Source: Caccovicinus sp051878975
Lineage (GTDB): Bacteria > Bacillota > Clostridia > Lachnospirales > Lachnospiraceae
Assembly (NCBI GenBank): GCA_051878975.1
Contig: JBJELD010000016.1
Location: 1-64,000, forward strand
DNA length: 64,000 nucleotides
Direction of reading: 5' to 3'
Shown piece after piece: positions 7,542-16,312 of this stretch (the stretch's first letter is position 1; each line of letters begins with the position of its first letter). The notes below the pieces were generated by a model. The model did not search any database and was not told where the DNA came from. It saw nothing but the letters and a program-made list of their open reading frames with translations. The translations under genes were made by a program, and so were the position numbers.

Positions 7542-7606
7542 ATTTATATAAACACATGATTGGATGTGTGTCTCTACCAACTACCGTAAATAGTTGCCCT
7601 ATAAAT
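7542..7606 (+). promoter_or_regulatory. Guanine riboswitch aptamer (purine class)
   Basis: P1 is ATTTATA (7542-7548) with TATAAAT (7600-7606). P2 is ACACAT/ATGTGT with a GATTGG loop. J2/3 contains TCTCTACC. P3 is AACTA-CCGTAAA-TAGTT, with the same loop sequence as the xpt guanine riboswitch. The base before the final TAT is C, the guanine-specific choice. The gene behind it is guanine deaminase, which fits. Confidence 0.93.
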
Positions 7607-7659
7607 CACTGCATGAAAATGCGGTGAGGGGCGCCTGTCTTTCGGTGGTTTCTTTTTTA
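7607..7659 (+). terminator. Riboswitch expression platform with terminator
   Basis: A first hairpin, CACTGCAT-GAAA-ATGCGGTG (7607-7626), is followed by AGGGGCGCC pairing with GGTGGTTTCT and a run of T (7627-7659). GCCCT at 7596-7600, part of the aptamer core, can instead pair with AGGGGC at 7627-7632. Aptamer and antiterminator would therefore exclude each other, which predicts termination when guanine is bound. Confidence 0.6.
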
Positions 7660-7773
7660 TATTCCCACGCCGCAGGCGATTTCAAATTGGGCGCTGCCGC
7701 TGCCGTTCACAGAGAACCGGTGAATGGTAACCAGATTCATGCAGCATATCGAAAAAGAGAGGAGACCTGCTTT

Positions 7774-9078
7774 TTGAACGGAAAGAATTACATGTTAAAG
7801 GGACATATCTGCTTCAGCGAGGATCCGCAGACGCTGAGTGTGTATGAGAACAGTTATCTGGTGTGCAGCGGTGGGATCTCCCTGGGTGTATTCCGGGAGA
7901 TTCCGGAGGCATATCAGAGCTTCTCGCTGCTGGATTACACGGACCATCTGATTATCCCCGGGCTGACAGATCTTCATGTCCATGCACCTCAGTATGCGTT
8001 CCGCGGGCTGGGAATGGACTGTGAGCTTCTGGAATGGCTGAATACCCGGACATTTCCCGAGGAGGCCAGATATCAGGATGTGGATTATGCAAGAAGAGCT
8101 TATCGGATTTTTGCAGAAGATATCAGGACGGGAGGAACAGTCCGGGCAGTGGTGTTCGGAACCATTCATGTGCCCGGCACGGATATTCTGATGGAAGAGC
8201 TGGAGCAGACCGGGATTACCGCATATGTGGGAAAGGTCAGCATGGACCGGAACTGTCCGGAGGAGCTGCGGGAAGAAACGGAGGAAGCCCTGCAGGCAGT
8301 TCGGCAGTGGCTGGAAAAGCGGAGAACAGAAACAGGGGCGGAGAGTCGGACCGGGGACGGCGGACGGCGGATCCGGCCGATTTTGACACCGCGCTTTGTG
8401 CCTTCCTGCACGGATGCGCTTCTGGAGGGCCTGGCCGGGATTCAGAAAGAATACGGCCTTCCTGTGCAGTCTCACCTTTCCGAAAACATCGGCGAGATCA
8501 GCTGGGTGAAAGAGCTTTGTCCGCAGGCAGAATTTTATGGGGATGCTTATGCACGTTTTGGACTTTTCGGGAACACGGTTCCGACGGTTATGGCGCACTG
8601 TGTGTATTCTTCCGAGGAGGAGATCCGCCTGATGAAGAAAAACGGGGTGTTTATCGCCCATTGTCCGCAGTCCAATACGAACCTGGCATCCGGAATTGCG
8701 CCGGTGCGCCGGTATCTGGATGAGGGACTGCATATCGGTCTGGGAAGTGATGTGGCCGGAGGACATTCGCTTTCGATCTTTCGTGCCATGACCGATGCGA
8801 TTCAGGAGTCCAAGCTGCGCTGGAGACTGTCGGATGCTTCTTTAAAACCGCTGACCGTTGCAGAAGCCTTTTACCTGGGAACGATGGGAGGCGGAAGCTT
8901 TTTCGGAAAGGCAGGAAGCTTTTTAAAAGGGTATCAGGCTGATGCGCTGGTGTTGGATGAGAGCCGGCTTCGTCATCCGCAGGCCTTAAGTGTGAGGGAA
9001 CGGCTGGAGCGCTATCTGTATCTGTGCGGGGATGGAGATATTCTTCATAAATTTGCTGCTGGAAATCAGATCTTTTGA
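7774..9078 (+). CDS. guaD: Guanine deaminase
   Basis: A zinc amidohydrolase of about 434 residues that turns guanine into xanthine and ammonia. Metal and active-site motifs are in order: LHVHAPQY (residues 67-74), the PRFVPSC stretch, QSHLSENIGE, MAHCVYS and GLGSDVAGGHS. A TTG start at 7774 is preferred because GAGAGGAG lies about 9 bases before it; ATG 7792 is the alternative. The longer open frame from 7594 runs through the riboswitch and is not used. Xanthine is the substrate of the selenium-dependent dehydrogenase at 36.5 kb, so this gene feeds the purine island. Confidence 0.93.
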   Translation: MNGKNYMLKGHICFSEDPQTLSVYENSYLVCSGGISLGVFREIPEAYQSFSLLDYTDHLIIPGLTDLHVHAPQYAFRGLGMDCELLEWLNTRTFPEEARYQDVDYARRAYRIFAEDIRTGGTVRAVVFGTIHVPGTDILMEELEQTGITAYVGKVSMDRNCPEELREETEEALQAVRQWLEKRRTETGAESRTGDGGRRIRPILTPRFVPSCTDALLEGLAGIQKEYGLPVQSHLSENIGEISWVKELCPQAEFYGDAYARFGLFGNTVPTVMAHCVYSSEEEIRLMKKNGVFIAHCPQSNTNLASGIAPVRRYLDEGLHIGLGSDVAGGHSLSIFRAMTDAIQESKLRWRLSDASLKPLTVAEAFYLGTMGGGSFFGKAGSFLKGYQADALVLDESRLRHPQALSVRERLERYLYLCGDGDILHKFAAGNQIF

Positions 9079-9110
9079 TCATTACCGTTTCATTTGCAAG
9101 TTCTATTTGA

Positions 9111-9488
9111 ATGGGGATGCCGGATCGCCGTTTGCGGATTTCGGCGATAGAAGGATTGGATAAGGAGAGAAAAGGAGTGATGAAGGCAAAGGAGGCCGGG
9201 GCAGCGGCTATCGTCGTTTCCAATCACGGCGGGCGTGTGCTGGATCAGTGTCCGGCTACAGCGGAGGTGCTGGAGGAGATTGCGGATGCGGTAGACGGTT
9301 CCATGAAGATTCTGGTGGACGGCGTGATCATCTGCAGACCGTTTGTGACGGCTGTGTTCGGCGGTGCCGAAGAGGGCGTAAAGACCTATATTGCAAAAAT
9401 CGGCGTGGAGCTGGAGGACACGATGACGATGTGCGGAGCCAATTCTCTGAAGGAAATCACAAGAGATATGGTTTGCTATACGGACTAA
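9111..9488 (+). pseudogene. Fragment of an FMN-dependent alpha-hydroxy-acid dehydrogenase/oxidase
   Basis: Only the last third of a lactate-oxidase-like flavoprotein remains. MKAKEAGAAAIVVSNHGG and RVLDQCPATAEVLEEI are typical, with the substrate-binding His-Gly-Gly. Family members then read VDGGIR...DVFKALALGA...VLIGRPFVTAV. Here VDGV is joined straight to IICRPFVTAV, so about 22 residues with the FMN-phosphate site are missing. The N-terminal two thirds of the barrel are also absent. It cannot be a working enzyme. Confidence 0.8.
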
Positions 9489-9574
9489 AAAACAAATCGG
9501 AGGCAGAGAACAGTCCGATTCAAAGAAAAGATCCAAGCTGATTGAAAGACAGAACCAGAGCAGGGAGAAGAAAG

Positions 9575-10105
9575 ATGGCATTTTTGAATAAGCTGGACCG
9601 TTTTTACGGGACCGGGGAGAGAAATCAGGCGGGGCAGAGCCTGGAGGAGTTCCTGCAGGATTATGACCCGAAGAAATATGACTGTCCCAGCAATACGACT
9701 GATATCATTGTGGTGCGCTGTCAGGAAACACTGAAACGCTGGGGGCAGCCGCTGCAGGTTCTTCTGGTAAAGCGAAGCAATCATCCCAGCATCGGCTGCT
9801 GGGCAACACCGGGCGGTTTCGTGGAGATGCGGGAGGACCTGGAGCAGGGAGCGGCCAGAGAGCTGGAGGAGGAGACCGGAGTCAGAGGGCTTCCGCTGCA
9901 GCAGCTTCGCACCTGGGGCGCGTATGACCGGGATCCGAGATGGCGTGTGATCACCACTTCGTTTCTGGCATTGGTGGAAGGAAACATCCCGGTAAAAGCC
10001 GGGGACGATGCAGCAGACGCATTGTGGATGGATGTGAAGCTGGAGGAAAGGGATCCGGACCGGGAAGGGGAATGCGGACAGGAAGAAACGGGTGCGGCTG
10101 TCTGA
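9575..10105 (+). CDS. NUDIX hydrolase, C terminus possibly frameshifted
   Basis: A 176-residue protein that should hydrolyse a nucleoside diphosphate linked to another group, such as ADP-ribose. The NUDIX box is complete: GGFVEMREDLEQGAAREL followed by EEETGV (residues 80-103). The last 20 residues (EERDPDREGECGQEETGAAV) look unnatural. In another frame the DNA just beyond reads ALLYLRQRLNKIDWKM, which resembles the usual end of this family. An internal deletion or frameshift near 10040-10100 is therefore likely. The core enzyme may still work. Confidence 0.8.
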   Translation: MAFLNKLDRFYGTGERNQAGQSLEEFLQDYDPKKYDCPSNTTDIIVVRCQETLKRWGQPLQVLLVKRSNHPSIGCWATPGGFVEMREDLEQGAARELEEETGVRGLPLQQLRTWGAYDRDPRWRVITTSFLALVEGNIPVKAGDDAADALWMDVKLEERDPDREGECGQEETGAAV

Positions 10106-10333
10106 TTACCCAGGCGCTTTTATATCTTCGCCAGAGACTGAATAAAATCGATTGGAAAATGTAAGAGAAAAGAAAGACTTTTTCTTCCCGTTTCCTGTAT
10201 ACTGTACTTGTCAGTAATTTCATGTGTTCTCGGGGCCTTTTTCTGCATCTGGCCTTGCAGCTGAAAAAAGCATTCTGCAAATTCGGGGCAAAGAGATTCC
10301 GGGAGTACATTACGGAGACGGGAGGATTTTGTT

Positions 10334-11107
10334 ATGATGAAAAAAATTTTTACATTCGGTGCAGTATGCGCATTATTGTTAACTGCCTGCGGAAAGGTGA
10401 CCGGAGCGGTTCAGACGACAGGAGGCAGCACAGCAGGCGGAAGCGTTCAGATACCCGGAAAGATTCAGGTGGAAAATACAGACAGTCAGGTGATCACGGT
10501 AACCAGCCGGGAAACCGTGAAGGTGGTGCCGGATATGGCCGAAATCGTGATTGCAGTGACGACACAGGATTCGGATGCGGCAGCCTGTCAGAATATGAAC
10601 AATGAAAAGCTGAATCAGCTGATTGAGACCTTAAAGGGGCTCGGCGTTGCGGATCATTCCATCCAGACTTCCGGTTATGATTTGAATCCGAAATATGACT
10701 GGAACAAGAACGGAGAGATCGTCGGCTATGAATCCACAACGCAGGTAACGGTTTCCGATCTGCCTCTGGAGCAGGTGGGGGAGATCATGAGCAAATCCGT
10801 AGAATCAGGAGTGAATCAGATTCAGTCGGTATCGTTTTTGGCCAGTAAGTATGACGAGAGCTATCAGATGGCGCTGAAACAGGCCGTTGCACAGGCGCAG
10901 GAGAAGGCACAGGCTCTTGCAGATGCCAGCGGCTGTACGCTGGGACGGGCGGTCAAGATCACAGAATTTTCCGCGAATGATTCCGCACGGTATCTGACCA
11001 TGGGAGCCAGAAATTCCATGAAAGAAGAGATGGCTTCCGACATGGCGGTGATGCCGGGTGAGATCGAGATAGAAGCCAGCATCAGCGTGGATTATGCGAT
11101 TCAGTAA
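10334..11107 (+). CDS. SIMPL domain (DUF541) lipoprotein
   Basis: A 257-residue exported lipoprotein. The signal peptide is MMKKIFTFGAVCALLLTAC, with the lipobox cysteine at residue 19. A Gly/Thr-rich linker follows. The SIMPL/YggE-like domain starts near residue 50 (VITVTSRETVKVVPDMAEI) and runs to the C terminus. The biochemical role of this family is not established; E. coli YggE has been linked to oxidative stress. The start has GGAGG 9 bases upstream. The preceding gap, 10106-10333, shows nothing else supported. Confidence 0.88.
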   Translation: MMKKIFTFGAVCALLLTACGKVTGAVQTTGGSTAGGSVQIPGKIQVENTDSQVITVTSRETVKVVPDMAEIVIAVTTQDSDAAACQNMNNEKLNQLIETLKGLGVADHSIQTSGYDLNPKYDWNKNGEIVGYESTTQVTVSDLPLEQVGEIMSKSVESGVNQIQSVSFLASKYDESYQMALKQAVAQAQEKAQALADASGCTLGRAVKITEFSANDSARYLTMGARNSMKEEMASDMAVMPGEIEIEASISVDYAIQ

Positions 11108-11130
11108 GCCGGATGTTTTTGGACAAATAT

Positions 11131-11164
11131 AAAAAAGGAGGGCATGTAAATGCTCTCCTTTTTA
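11131..11164. terminator. Two-way terminator between converging genes
   Basis: AAAAAGGAGGGCAT pairs with ATGCTCTCCTTTTT around a 4-base loop. With A-rich and T-rich flanks it can serve both the lipoprotein gene and the minus-strand permease gene that ends at 11176. Confidence 0.8.
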
Positions 11165-11175
11165 TAGGGTCAGAA

Positions 11176-12534
11176 TTAATAAATGTCGTTTGGCTCCTGC
11201 TGATGATGAACCTTCGGATGCTCCTTCGGAAGCGTAATGTTCAAAAAGACAGCAACTAAAGTTGCAATTACCACCGGAGATTTTCCGAAAATGGTGGTAA
11301 CCCATGTCGGGAAATTGGAAAGAGATCCGGATGCCTGGGACACGCCCATTCCCAGTGCGGCTGCAAGTCCGACGATGGAAGTATTCCGGTAATTCATATC
11401 CTCAGTCATAACCAGCTTCATACCGGTCATGGCGATGGAGGCGAATACGGAAACCGTTGCACCGCCCAGCACACAGTAAGGAATCGTGGTCAGCAGAGCA
11501 GAAAATTTCGGGAACAGTCCGGCACAGAGCAGGATCATGGCGGCAAGTCCCAGTGTGCAGCGGTTTACCACCTTGGTGGTAGTTACGATACCTACGTTCT
11601 GGCTGTAGGTTGCAGTCGGAAGACATCCGAAGCAGGCTCCGATGATGTTGGAAACGCCGTATCCCAGGATTGCGCCCTGCAGCTCGTCTGTACGCGGTTC
11701 ACGATTTAAACCGCCGCTGGTGGTGGCGGAGAAGTCACCAATCGCCTGTACCGCATTGATGGCAAACAGAAGACCGATCGCCACGCAGGCGGAAATCTCA
11801 AAGTGAATCGGGAAGTGGAACAGCTGCGGAAGCTGAAAGATTCCTGCTTCTGATACGTTGGAAAGGCTTACCATTCCGCAGAGAGCGGCAACGATATAGC
11901 CAGCTGTCATTCCGATTAAGATGGATGCAAGCTTTAAAAATCCGGTAGCAAAATGATTCAGAACCGTAACCACGGCCAGGGTAAAGAGGGCGATGGCCCA
12001 GTTCTTTAAAGAACCGTAATCCGGACTGCTGGTGCCTCCGGCCATATAGTTGATTGCTGTCGGGTACAGGGACAAACCAATCGTGAAGACCACGGTTCCT
12101 GCGATTAAAGGTGGGAAGAAGCGGCGGATCTTCTTGATGAATAATCCGACTACAATAGCGACCACGCCGCCTACGATCTGGGCACCAAGAATGGTTCCGA
12201 TGTCATAGCCTTCTGCAATGGCCTGCATACTTGGCACATAGGCGAAGGAAACACCGATGATGACCGGAAGAGCAGAACCTAAATGCAGACCGTTTTTCGG
12301 CCCGATCGGGAACAGCTGAAGCAGGGTGGACAGTGCTGAAATTACAAGAGAAGCCTGGATTAAGATAACCCGGTCCGGTCCGCTGACGCCGGCAGCGCCG
12401 GAGATAATGATTGCAGGTGTTACACATCCGACGATCATGGCTACGACATGCTGAAGTGCCAGCGGAAGAGCCTGGCTGAATTTTGGAATTCCATCCAGCT
12501 CAAAGATCGATGCGTGTTTTTGTTCTTTTCCCAT
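11176..12534 (-). CDS. Purine (xanthine/urate) permease, NCS2 family
   Basis: A 452-residue nucleobase:cation symporter with about 14 membrane helices. Family signatures are ALQHVVAMIVGCVTPAIII near the N terminus, the helix-8 motif INAVQAIGDFSATTSGGLNREP, and the helix-10 motif GCLPTATYSQNVGIV. The QNVG and ATTSGG segments are of the xanthine/urate branch rather than the uracil branch. It is the last gene of the minus-strand purine operon, 56 bases after carbamate kinase. Its likely job is to import urate or xanthine for the enzymes encoded around it. Confidence 0.92.
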   Translation of the reverse strand: MGKEQKHASIFELDGIPKFSQALPLALQHVVAMIVGCVTPAIIISGAAGVSGPDRVILIQASLVISALSTLLQLFPIGPKNGLHLGSALPVIIGVSFAYVPSMQAIAEGYDIGTILGAQIVGGVVAIVVGLFIKKIRRFFPPLIAGTVVFTIGLSLYPTAINYMAGGTSSPDYGSLKNWAIALFTLAVVTVLNHFATGFLKLASILIGMTAGYIVAALCGMVSLSNVSEAGIFQLPQLFHFPIHFEISACVAIGLLFAINAVQAIGDFSATTSGGLNREPRTDELQGAILGYGVSNIIGACFGCLPTATYSQNVGIVTTTKVVNRCTLGLAAMILLCAGLFPKFSALLTTIPYCVLGGATVSVFASIAMTGMKLVMTEDMNYRNTSIVGLAAALGMGVSQASGSLSNFPTWVTTIFGKSPVVIATLVAVFLNITLPKEHPKVHHQQEPNDIY

Positions 12535-12590
12535 TTGAAACCCTCCATTTGTTCGGGAGCAGAGGTGCGCTCCCAGTTTGTTCGTTTTCT

Positions 12591-13535
12591 CTACTGGTGA
12601 ATTCTGGTGCCGGTATTGCCGAGAATTCCTTCTTTGGCCTTCTCAAGCAGTGTGATCAGAGCGGTTCTGCCTTCCTTGGAACGGGCAAATTTTACAGCAG
12701 CCTGAATCTTTGGAAGCATGGAGCCTGGTGCGAACTGGCCTTCTTCAATGTATTTTTCTGCATCTTCAACTGAAAGATCATCCAGCCATTTTACATCCGG
12801 TTTGCCAAAGTTGACTGCGGCTTTTTCCACAGCAGTCAGAATGATCAGAAAGTCTGCGTCCAGCTCCTCTGCAAGAAGACAGCTGGCAAAATCCTTGTCG
12901 ATAACGGCGCTGGCACCCTTTAAGTGATTTCCCTGACGGGTAACCGGGATTCCGCCGCCGCCGCAGGCGATGACCAGCTGGCCGGATTCCACCAGAGATC
13001 GGATCGCACCGATTTCAATGATTTCAGCCGGCTTCGGAGAAGCGACTACGCGTCTCCAGCCTCTTCCGGAATCTTCCTTCATTACATAATGGTATTTTTC
13101 TTCCGCTATCTCAGCCTGTTCTTTCGTCATGAAATGACCGATCGGCTTGGAAGGATGCTCAAAAGCCGGGTCATCCTGATTCACGCGAATCTGGGTGATC
13201 ATTGTGGCAACCGGGATATCCAGAATATTCCGGTTATAAAGCTCCTCGCGCAGAGCGTTCTGCAGATCATAGCCGATGTAGGCCTGGCTCATGGCGACGC
13301 AGACGGAGAGGGGAGTGTTCGGCTGATCGGGATCCTCGCGGCTTAATGCAGCCATTGCGTTGTTGATCATGCCGACCTGCGGGCCGTTTCCGTGCGCCAC
13401 AACGACCTCACAGCCTTCTTCAATCAGATCGACGATTGCTTTTGCTGTGATTTTTACTGCCTTCATTTGTTCCGGCAGTGTGTTGCCTAATGCATTGCCT
13501 CCCAGAGCAATGACAATTCTTTTTTTCCTTTCCAT
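12591..13535 (-). CDS. arcC: Carbamate kinase
   Basis: A 314-residue amino-acid-kinase-fold enzyme that transfers phosphate from carbamoyl phosphate to ADP, giving ATP, CO2 and ammonia. Visible motifs are IALGGNALG at the N terminus, VVAHGNGPQVG (about 44-54), and IACGGGGIPV plus IDKDFASCLLAEEL in the middle. E. coli keeps the equivalent gene (yqeA) in the same cluster. Placed after YgeW, it would collect energy from the carbamoyl group released from a purine-derived ureide. Confidence 0.95.
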   Translation of the reverse strand: MERKKRIVIALGGNALGNTLPEQMKAVKITAKAIVDLIEEGCEVVVAHGNGPQVGMINNAMAALSREDPDQPNTPLSVCVAMSQAYIGYDLQNALREELYNRNILDIPVATMITQIRVNQDDPAFEHPSKPIGHFMTKEQAEIAEEKYHYVMKEDSGRGWRRVVASPKPAEIIEIGAIRSLVESGQLVIACGGGGIPVTRQGNHLKGASAVIDKDFASCLLAEELDADFLIILTAVEKAAVNFGKPDVKWLDDLSVEDAEKYIEEGQFAPGSMLPKIQAAVKFARSKEGRTALITLLEKAKEGILGNTGTRIHQ

Positions 13536-13627
13536 ATGTAATCCCTCACCTTACTCTAACATGCAGAACGGGCCGCCTGGAACGAAAATCAGGCGGCCCG
13601 AACAGGTTCCATCCGTTTATCAAGAAT

Positions 13628-14821
13628 TTACTTGAAAATACGAGGAGTGTTTCTTTCCTCTAACTTCTTTAAAATTTCCTGTGGGTTCTCAAACTTAGCC
13701 AGGAAAATCATAGCTGCGATAATGTATGGCTTGTAGCTTGCTTCTTTGTATAACGGATCACGATAGCGATCGAATACGGATGCATCAACCTCACCGGTCT
13801 CGCAGCTTACGCCGGAGATATCAGCAGGCAGGCAGTGCAGATACAGAGCCTTTCCATCCTTGGTGGTCTTCATCAGTTCTTCGGTGCAGGCCCAGTCCTT
13901 GTGCTCTGCGTTCTGAGCCAGCAGTTCTTTCTCCAGAGCTTTGATTCCGTCGGTGTCGCCGTTTCCGTACAGAACGGTTCTCTTCTCCATGGCAGCAAAC
14001 GGAGCCCAGCTCTTCGGATAAACGATATCGGCATCCTTGAATGCTTCCTCCATGGAGTTCACGCGCTTGAAGGAGCCGCCGCTTGCTGCAGCGTTCTTCT
14101 TTGCCACTTCCTCAACCTCCGGCATTACCTCGTAGCCTTCCGGATGAGCCAGAACGACATCCATGCCGAAACGGGTCATTAAGCCGATGACACCCTGCGG
14201 AACAGATAATGGCTTTCCGTAGGAAGGAGAGTAAGCCCAGGTCATTGCCAGTTTCTTTCCCTTTAAGTTCTCTACGCCGCCGAATTCATGAATGATGTGC
14301 AGCATATCGGCCATACACTGGGTCGGATGATCAATATCGCACTGTAAATTCACCAGCGTTGGCTTCTGCTCCAGAATTCCGTCCTTGTTGCCCTGGGTTA
14401 CGGCGTCTACGACATCATGCATATACTTGTTGCCTTTGCCGATGTACATGTCATCACGGATACCGATGACATCAGCCATGAAGGAGATCATGTTTGCGGT
14501 TTCGCGAACGGTCTCGCCATGCGCGATCTGGGACTTGCCTTCGTCCAAATCCTGTACTTCCAGACCTAACAGGTTGCAGGCAGATGCGAAGGAGAAACGG
14601 GTGCGGGTGGAGTTGTCGCGGAATAAAGAGATGCCTAAGCCGCTCTCAAATACCTTGGTGGAGATGTTGTTCTCGCGCATATAACGCAGAGCATCGGCTA
14701 CGGTAAATACTGCTTCCAGCTCCTCATCGGTTTTCTCCCAGGTCAGGAAGAAATCGTTGTTGTACATTTCCTTGAAGTTTAATGCATTTAATTTATCGAT
14801 ATAAGTCTGAAGGGTTTTCAT
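13628..14821 (-). CDS. ygeW: YgeW, carbamoyltransferase of the purine/ureide pathway
   Basis: A 397-residue member of the ornithine/aspartate carbamoyltransferase superfamily. The carbamoyl-phosphate motif is FRDNSTRTRF (STRTR at residues 71-75). HPTQCMAD and the late HCLPADISG motif follow. The sequence fits the YgeW group rather than anabolic OTC, and its neighbours YgeX and YgeY support this. In the proposed pathway it splits a carbamoylated diaminopropionate into carbamoyl phosphate and the free amine. The start at 14821 is the first Met of the conserved protein and has an AAAGGAGC site upstream; a longer in-frame reading to 14923 is not supported. Confidence 0.93.
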   Translation of the reverse strand: MKTLQTYIDKLNALNFKEMYNNDFFLTWEKTDEELEAVFTVADALRYMRENNISTKVFESGLGISLFRDNSTRTRFSFASACNLLGLEVQDLDEGKSQIAHGETVRETANMISFMADVIGIRDDMYIGKGNKYMHDVVDAVTQGNKDGILEQKPTLVNLQCDIDHPTQCMADMLHIIHEFGGVENLKGKKLAMTWAYSPSYGKPLSVPQGVIGLMTRFGMDVVLAHPEGYEVMPEVEEVAKKNAAASGGSFKRVNSMEEAFKDADIVYPKSWAPFAAMEKRTVLYGNGDTDGIKALEKELLAQNAEHKDWACTEELMKTTKDGKALYLHCLPADISGVSCETGEVDASVFDRYRDPLYKEASYKPYIIAAMIFLAKFENPQEILKKLEERNTPRIFK

Positions 14822-14877
14822 AAAAGTTCTGCTCCTTTTCTTTCTATTCAGATTTCCTTGATTAACAGGATACGCAA

Positions 14878-16188
14878 TTATTCGCAGTAAAGGGTTGGAA
14901 GAGCGGCATAAACAGCAGCGCATCTTACCAGATCATCTTTCCAGGTCTTCTCGTTCGGTGCGTGAGCCTGAGCTTCTGCGCCAGGGCCAAAGCCGATACA
15001 TGGGATACCGTTGCGGCCCATGATGGAAACGCCGTTGGTGGAGAAGGTCCACTTGTCGGTCAGAGGGCGAACCTCTCTGACTGCCTTGGTCTCGTCATTG
15101 TAGTTGCGGGCATCGCCGTAAAGCCCCTTATGAGCAGCCTCCAGTGCCTTGGTTACCTTGTGGTCTTCCGGAATGACCCAGGTTGGGAAGTAGCATTCGA
15201 TCGGATATACCAGGTTGGTATAGGAAGGACGGGAGTACTCATACATGGATACCTTCACGTCCTTGCCGTACTTCTGTACGCTCGGCAGTGCGCGGATTTC
15301 ATCCAGGCAGCTTTCCCAGGTCTCGCCTGCAGTCATGCGGCGGTCCAGAGAAACAGAGCAGGAGTCTGCAACGGCACAGCGGCTTGGGGAGGTGAAGAAG
15401 ATCTCGGAGGTAGTAACGGTGCCGCGTCCTAAGAAGCGTGCTTCCTTCCACTCCGGATTGTACTTCTCATCCAGCATTTTTACCAGACCCTTGATCTCAG
15501 TTCCGTCTTCCGCATCGTTCTCATTTAATGCACGGATATCCTGAAGGATGTCTGCCATCTTGTAGATGGCATTGTCGCCTCTTTCCGGTGCAGAGCCGTG
15601 GCAGGAAACACCGGTTACATCTACGCGGATCTCCATACGTCCTCTCTGGCCTCTGTAGATACCGCCGTCTGTCGGCTCGGTGGAAACCACGAATTCCGGA
15701 CGAACCTTGTCTTCATTGATGATGTACTGCCAGCACAAGCCGTCGCAGTCCTCTTCCTGAACCGTACCGGTTACCAGAACCGTGTACTTGTCGCTTAACA
15801 GGCCCAGATCTTTCATGATTTTTGCACCATATACGGCAGATACGATGCCGCCTAACTGGTCGGAGGTTCCCCGGCCGCCGATTTCCAGCTCTGTCTCATA
15901 GCCTTCATATGGGTCAAATTTCCAGTTGTCACGATTGCCGATTCCCACGGTGTCAATGTGTGCGTCAAAGCCGATTAAGGTTTTACCGGTTCCCATGTAT
16001 CCCAGCACGTTTCCCATTGGGTCGATCTCCACCTTATCGAAATCCAGTTTGCGCATTTCCTCTGCGATGCGGTCGATATGATCCTTCTCGCCGCAGCTCT
16101 CGCCCGGAAACTTCACGATGTCACGTAAGAATCTGGTCATGTCTTTTTCATAACCTTTGGCAGCTTCTCTGATTTTGTTGAAATCCAT
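14878..16188 (-). CDS. ygeY: YgeY, M20-family hydrolase of the purine/selenium cluster
   Basis: A 436-residue zinc hydrolase of the M20 peptidase/deacetylase family. Metal ligands are seen in FDAHIDTVG (His77, Asp79), GRGTSDQLGG, VQEEDCDG (catalytic Glu pair near 146) and STEPTDG. The family name in databases, selenium metabolism hydrolase, comes from its steady co-occurrence with the selenium-dependent hydroxylase genes. Here it probably hydrolyses an amide or ureido bond in a ring-opened purine. It sits between ygeX and ygeW, with 56-124 base gaps. Confidence 0.93.
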   Translation of the reverse strand: MDFNKIREAAKGYEKDMTRFLRDIVKFPGESCGEKDHIDRIAEEMRKLDFDKVEIDPMGNVLGYMGTGKTLIGFDAHIDTVGIGNRDNWKFDPYEGYETELEIGGRGTSDQLGGIVSAVYGAKIMKDLGLLSDKYTVLVTGTVQEEDCDGLCWQYIINEDKVRPEFVVSTEPTDGGIYRGQRGRMEIRVDVTGVSCHGSAPERGDNAIYKMADILQDIRALNENDAEDGTEIKGLVKMLDEKYNPEWKEARFLGRGTVTTSEIFFTSPSRCAVADSCSVSLDRRMTAGETWESCLDEIRALPSVQKYGKDVKVSMYEYSRPSYTNLVYPIECYFPTWVIPEDHKVTKALEAAHKGLYGDARNYNDETKAVREVRPLTDKWTFSTNGVSIMGRNGIPCIGFGPGAEAQAHAPNEKTWKDDLVRCAAVYAALPTLYCE

Positions 16189-16312
16189 AATTCATTCCTC
16201 CATAAATTGGTTTAACAGGTTTACTTGAATTGTGGGTCGTATATTTTCGTTTTAATACCCCGTATCCCCGCGCCGGAAGTATAGGTTGATTCTTTTATGT
16301 AAAAGGAGAAGC

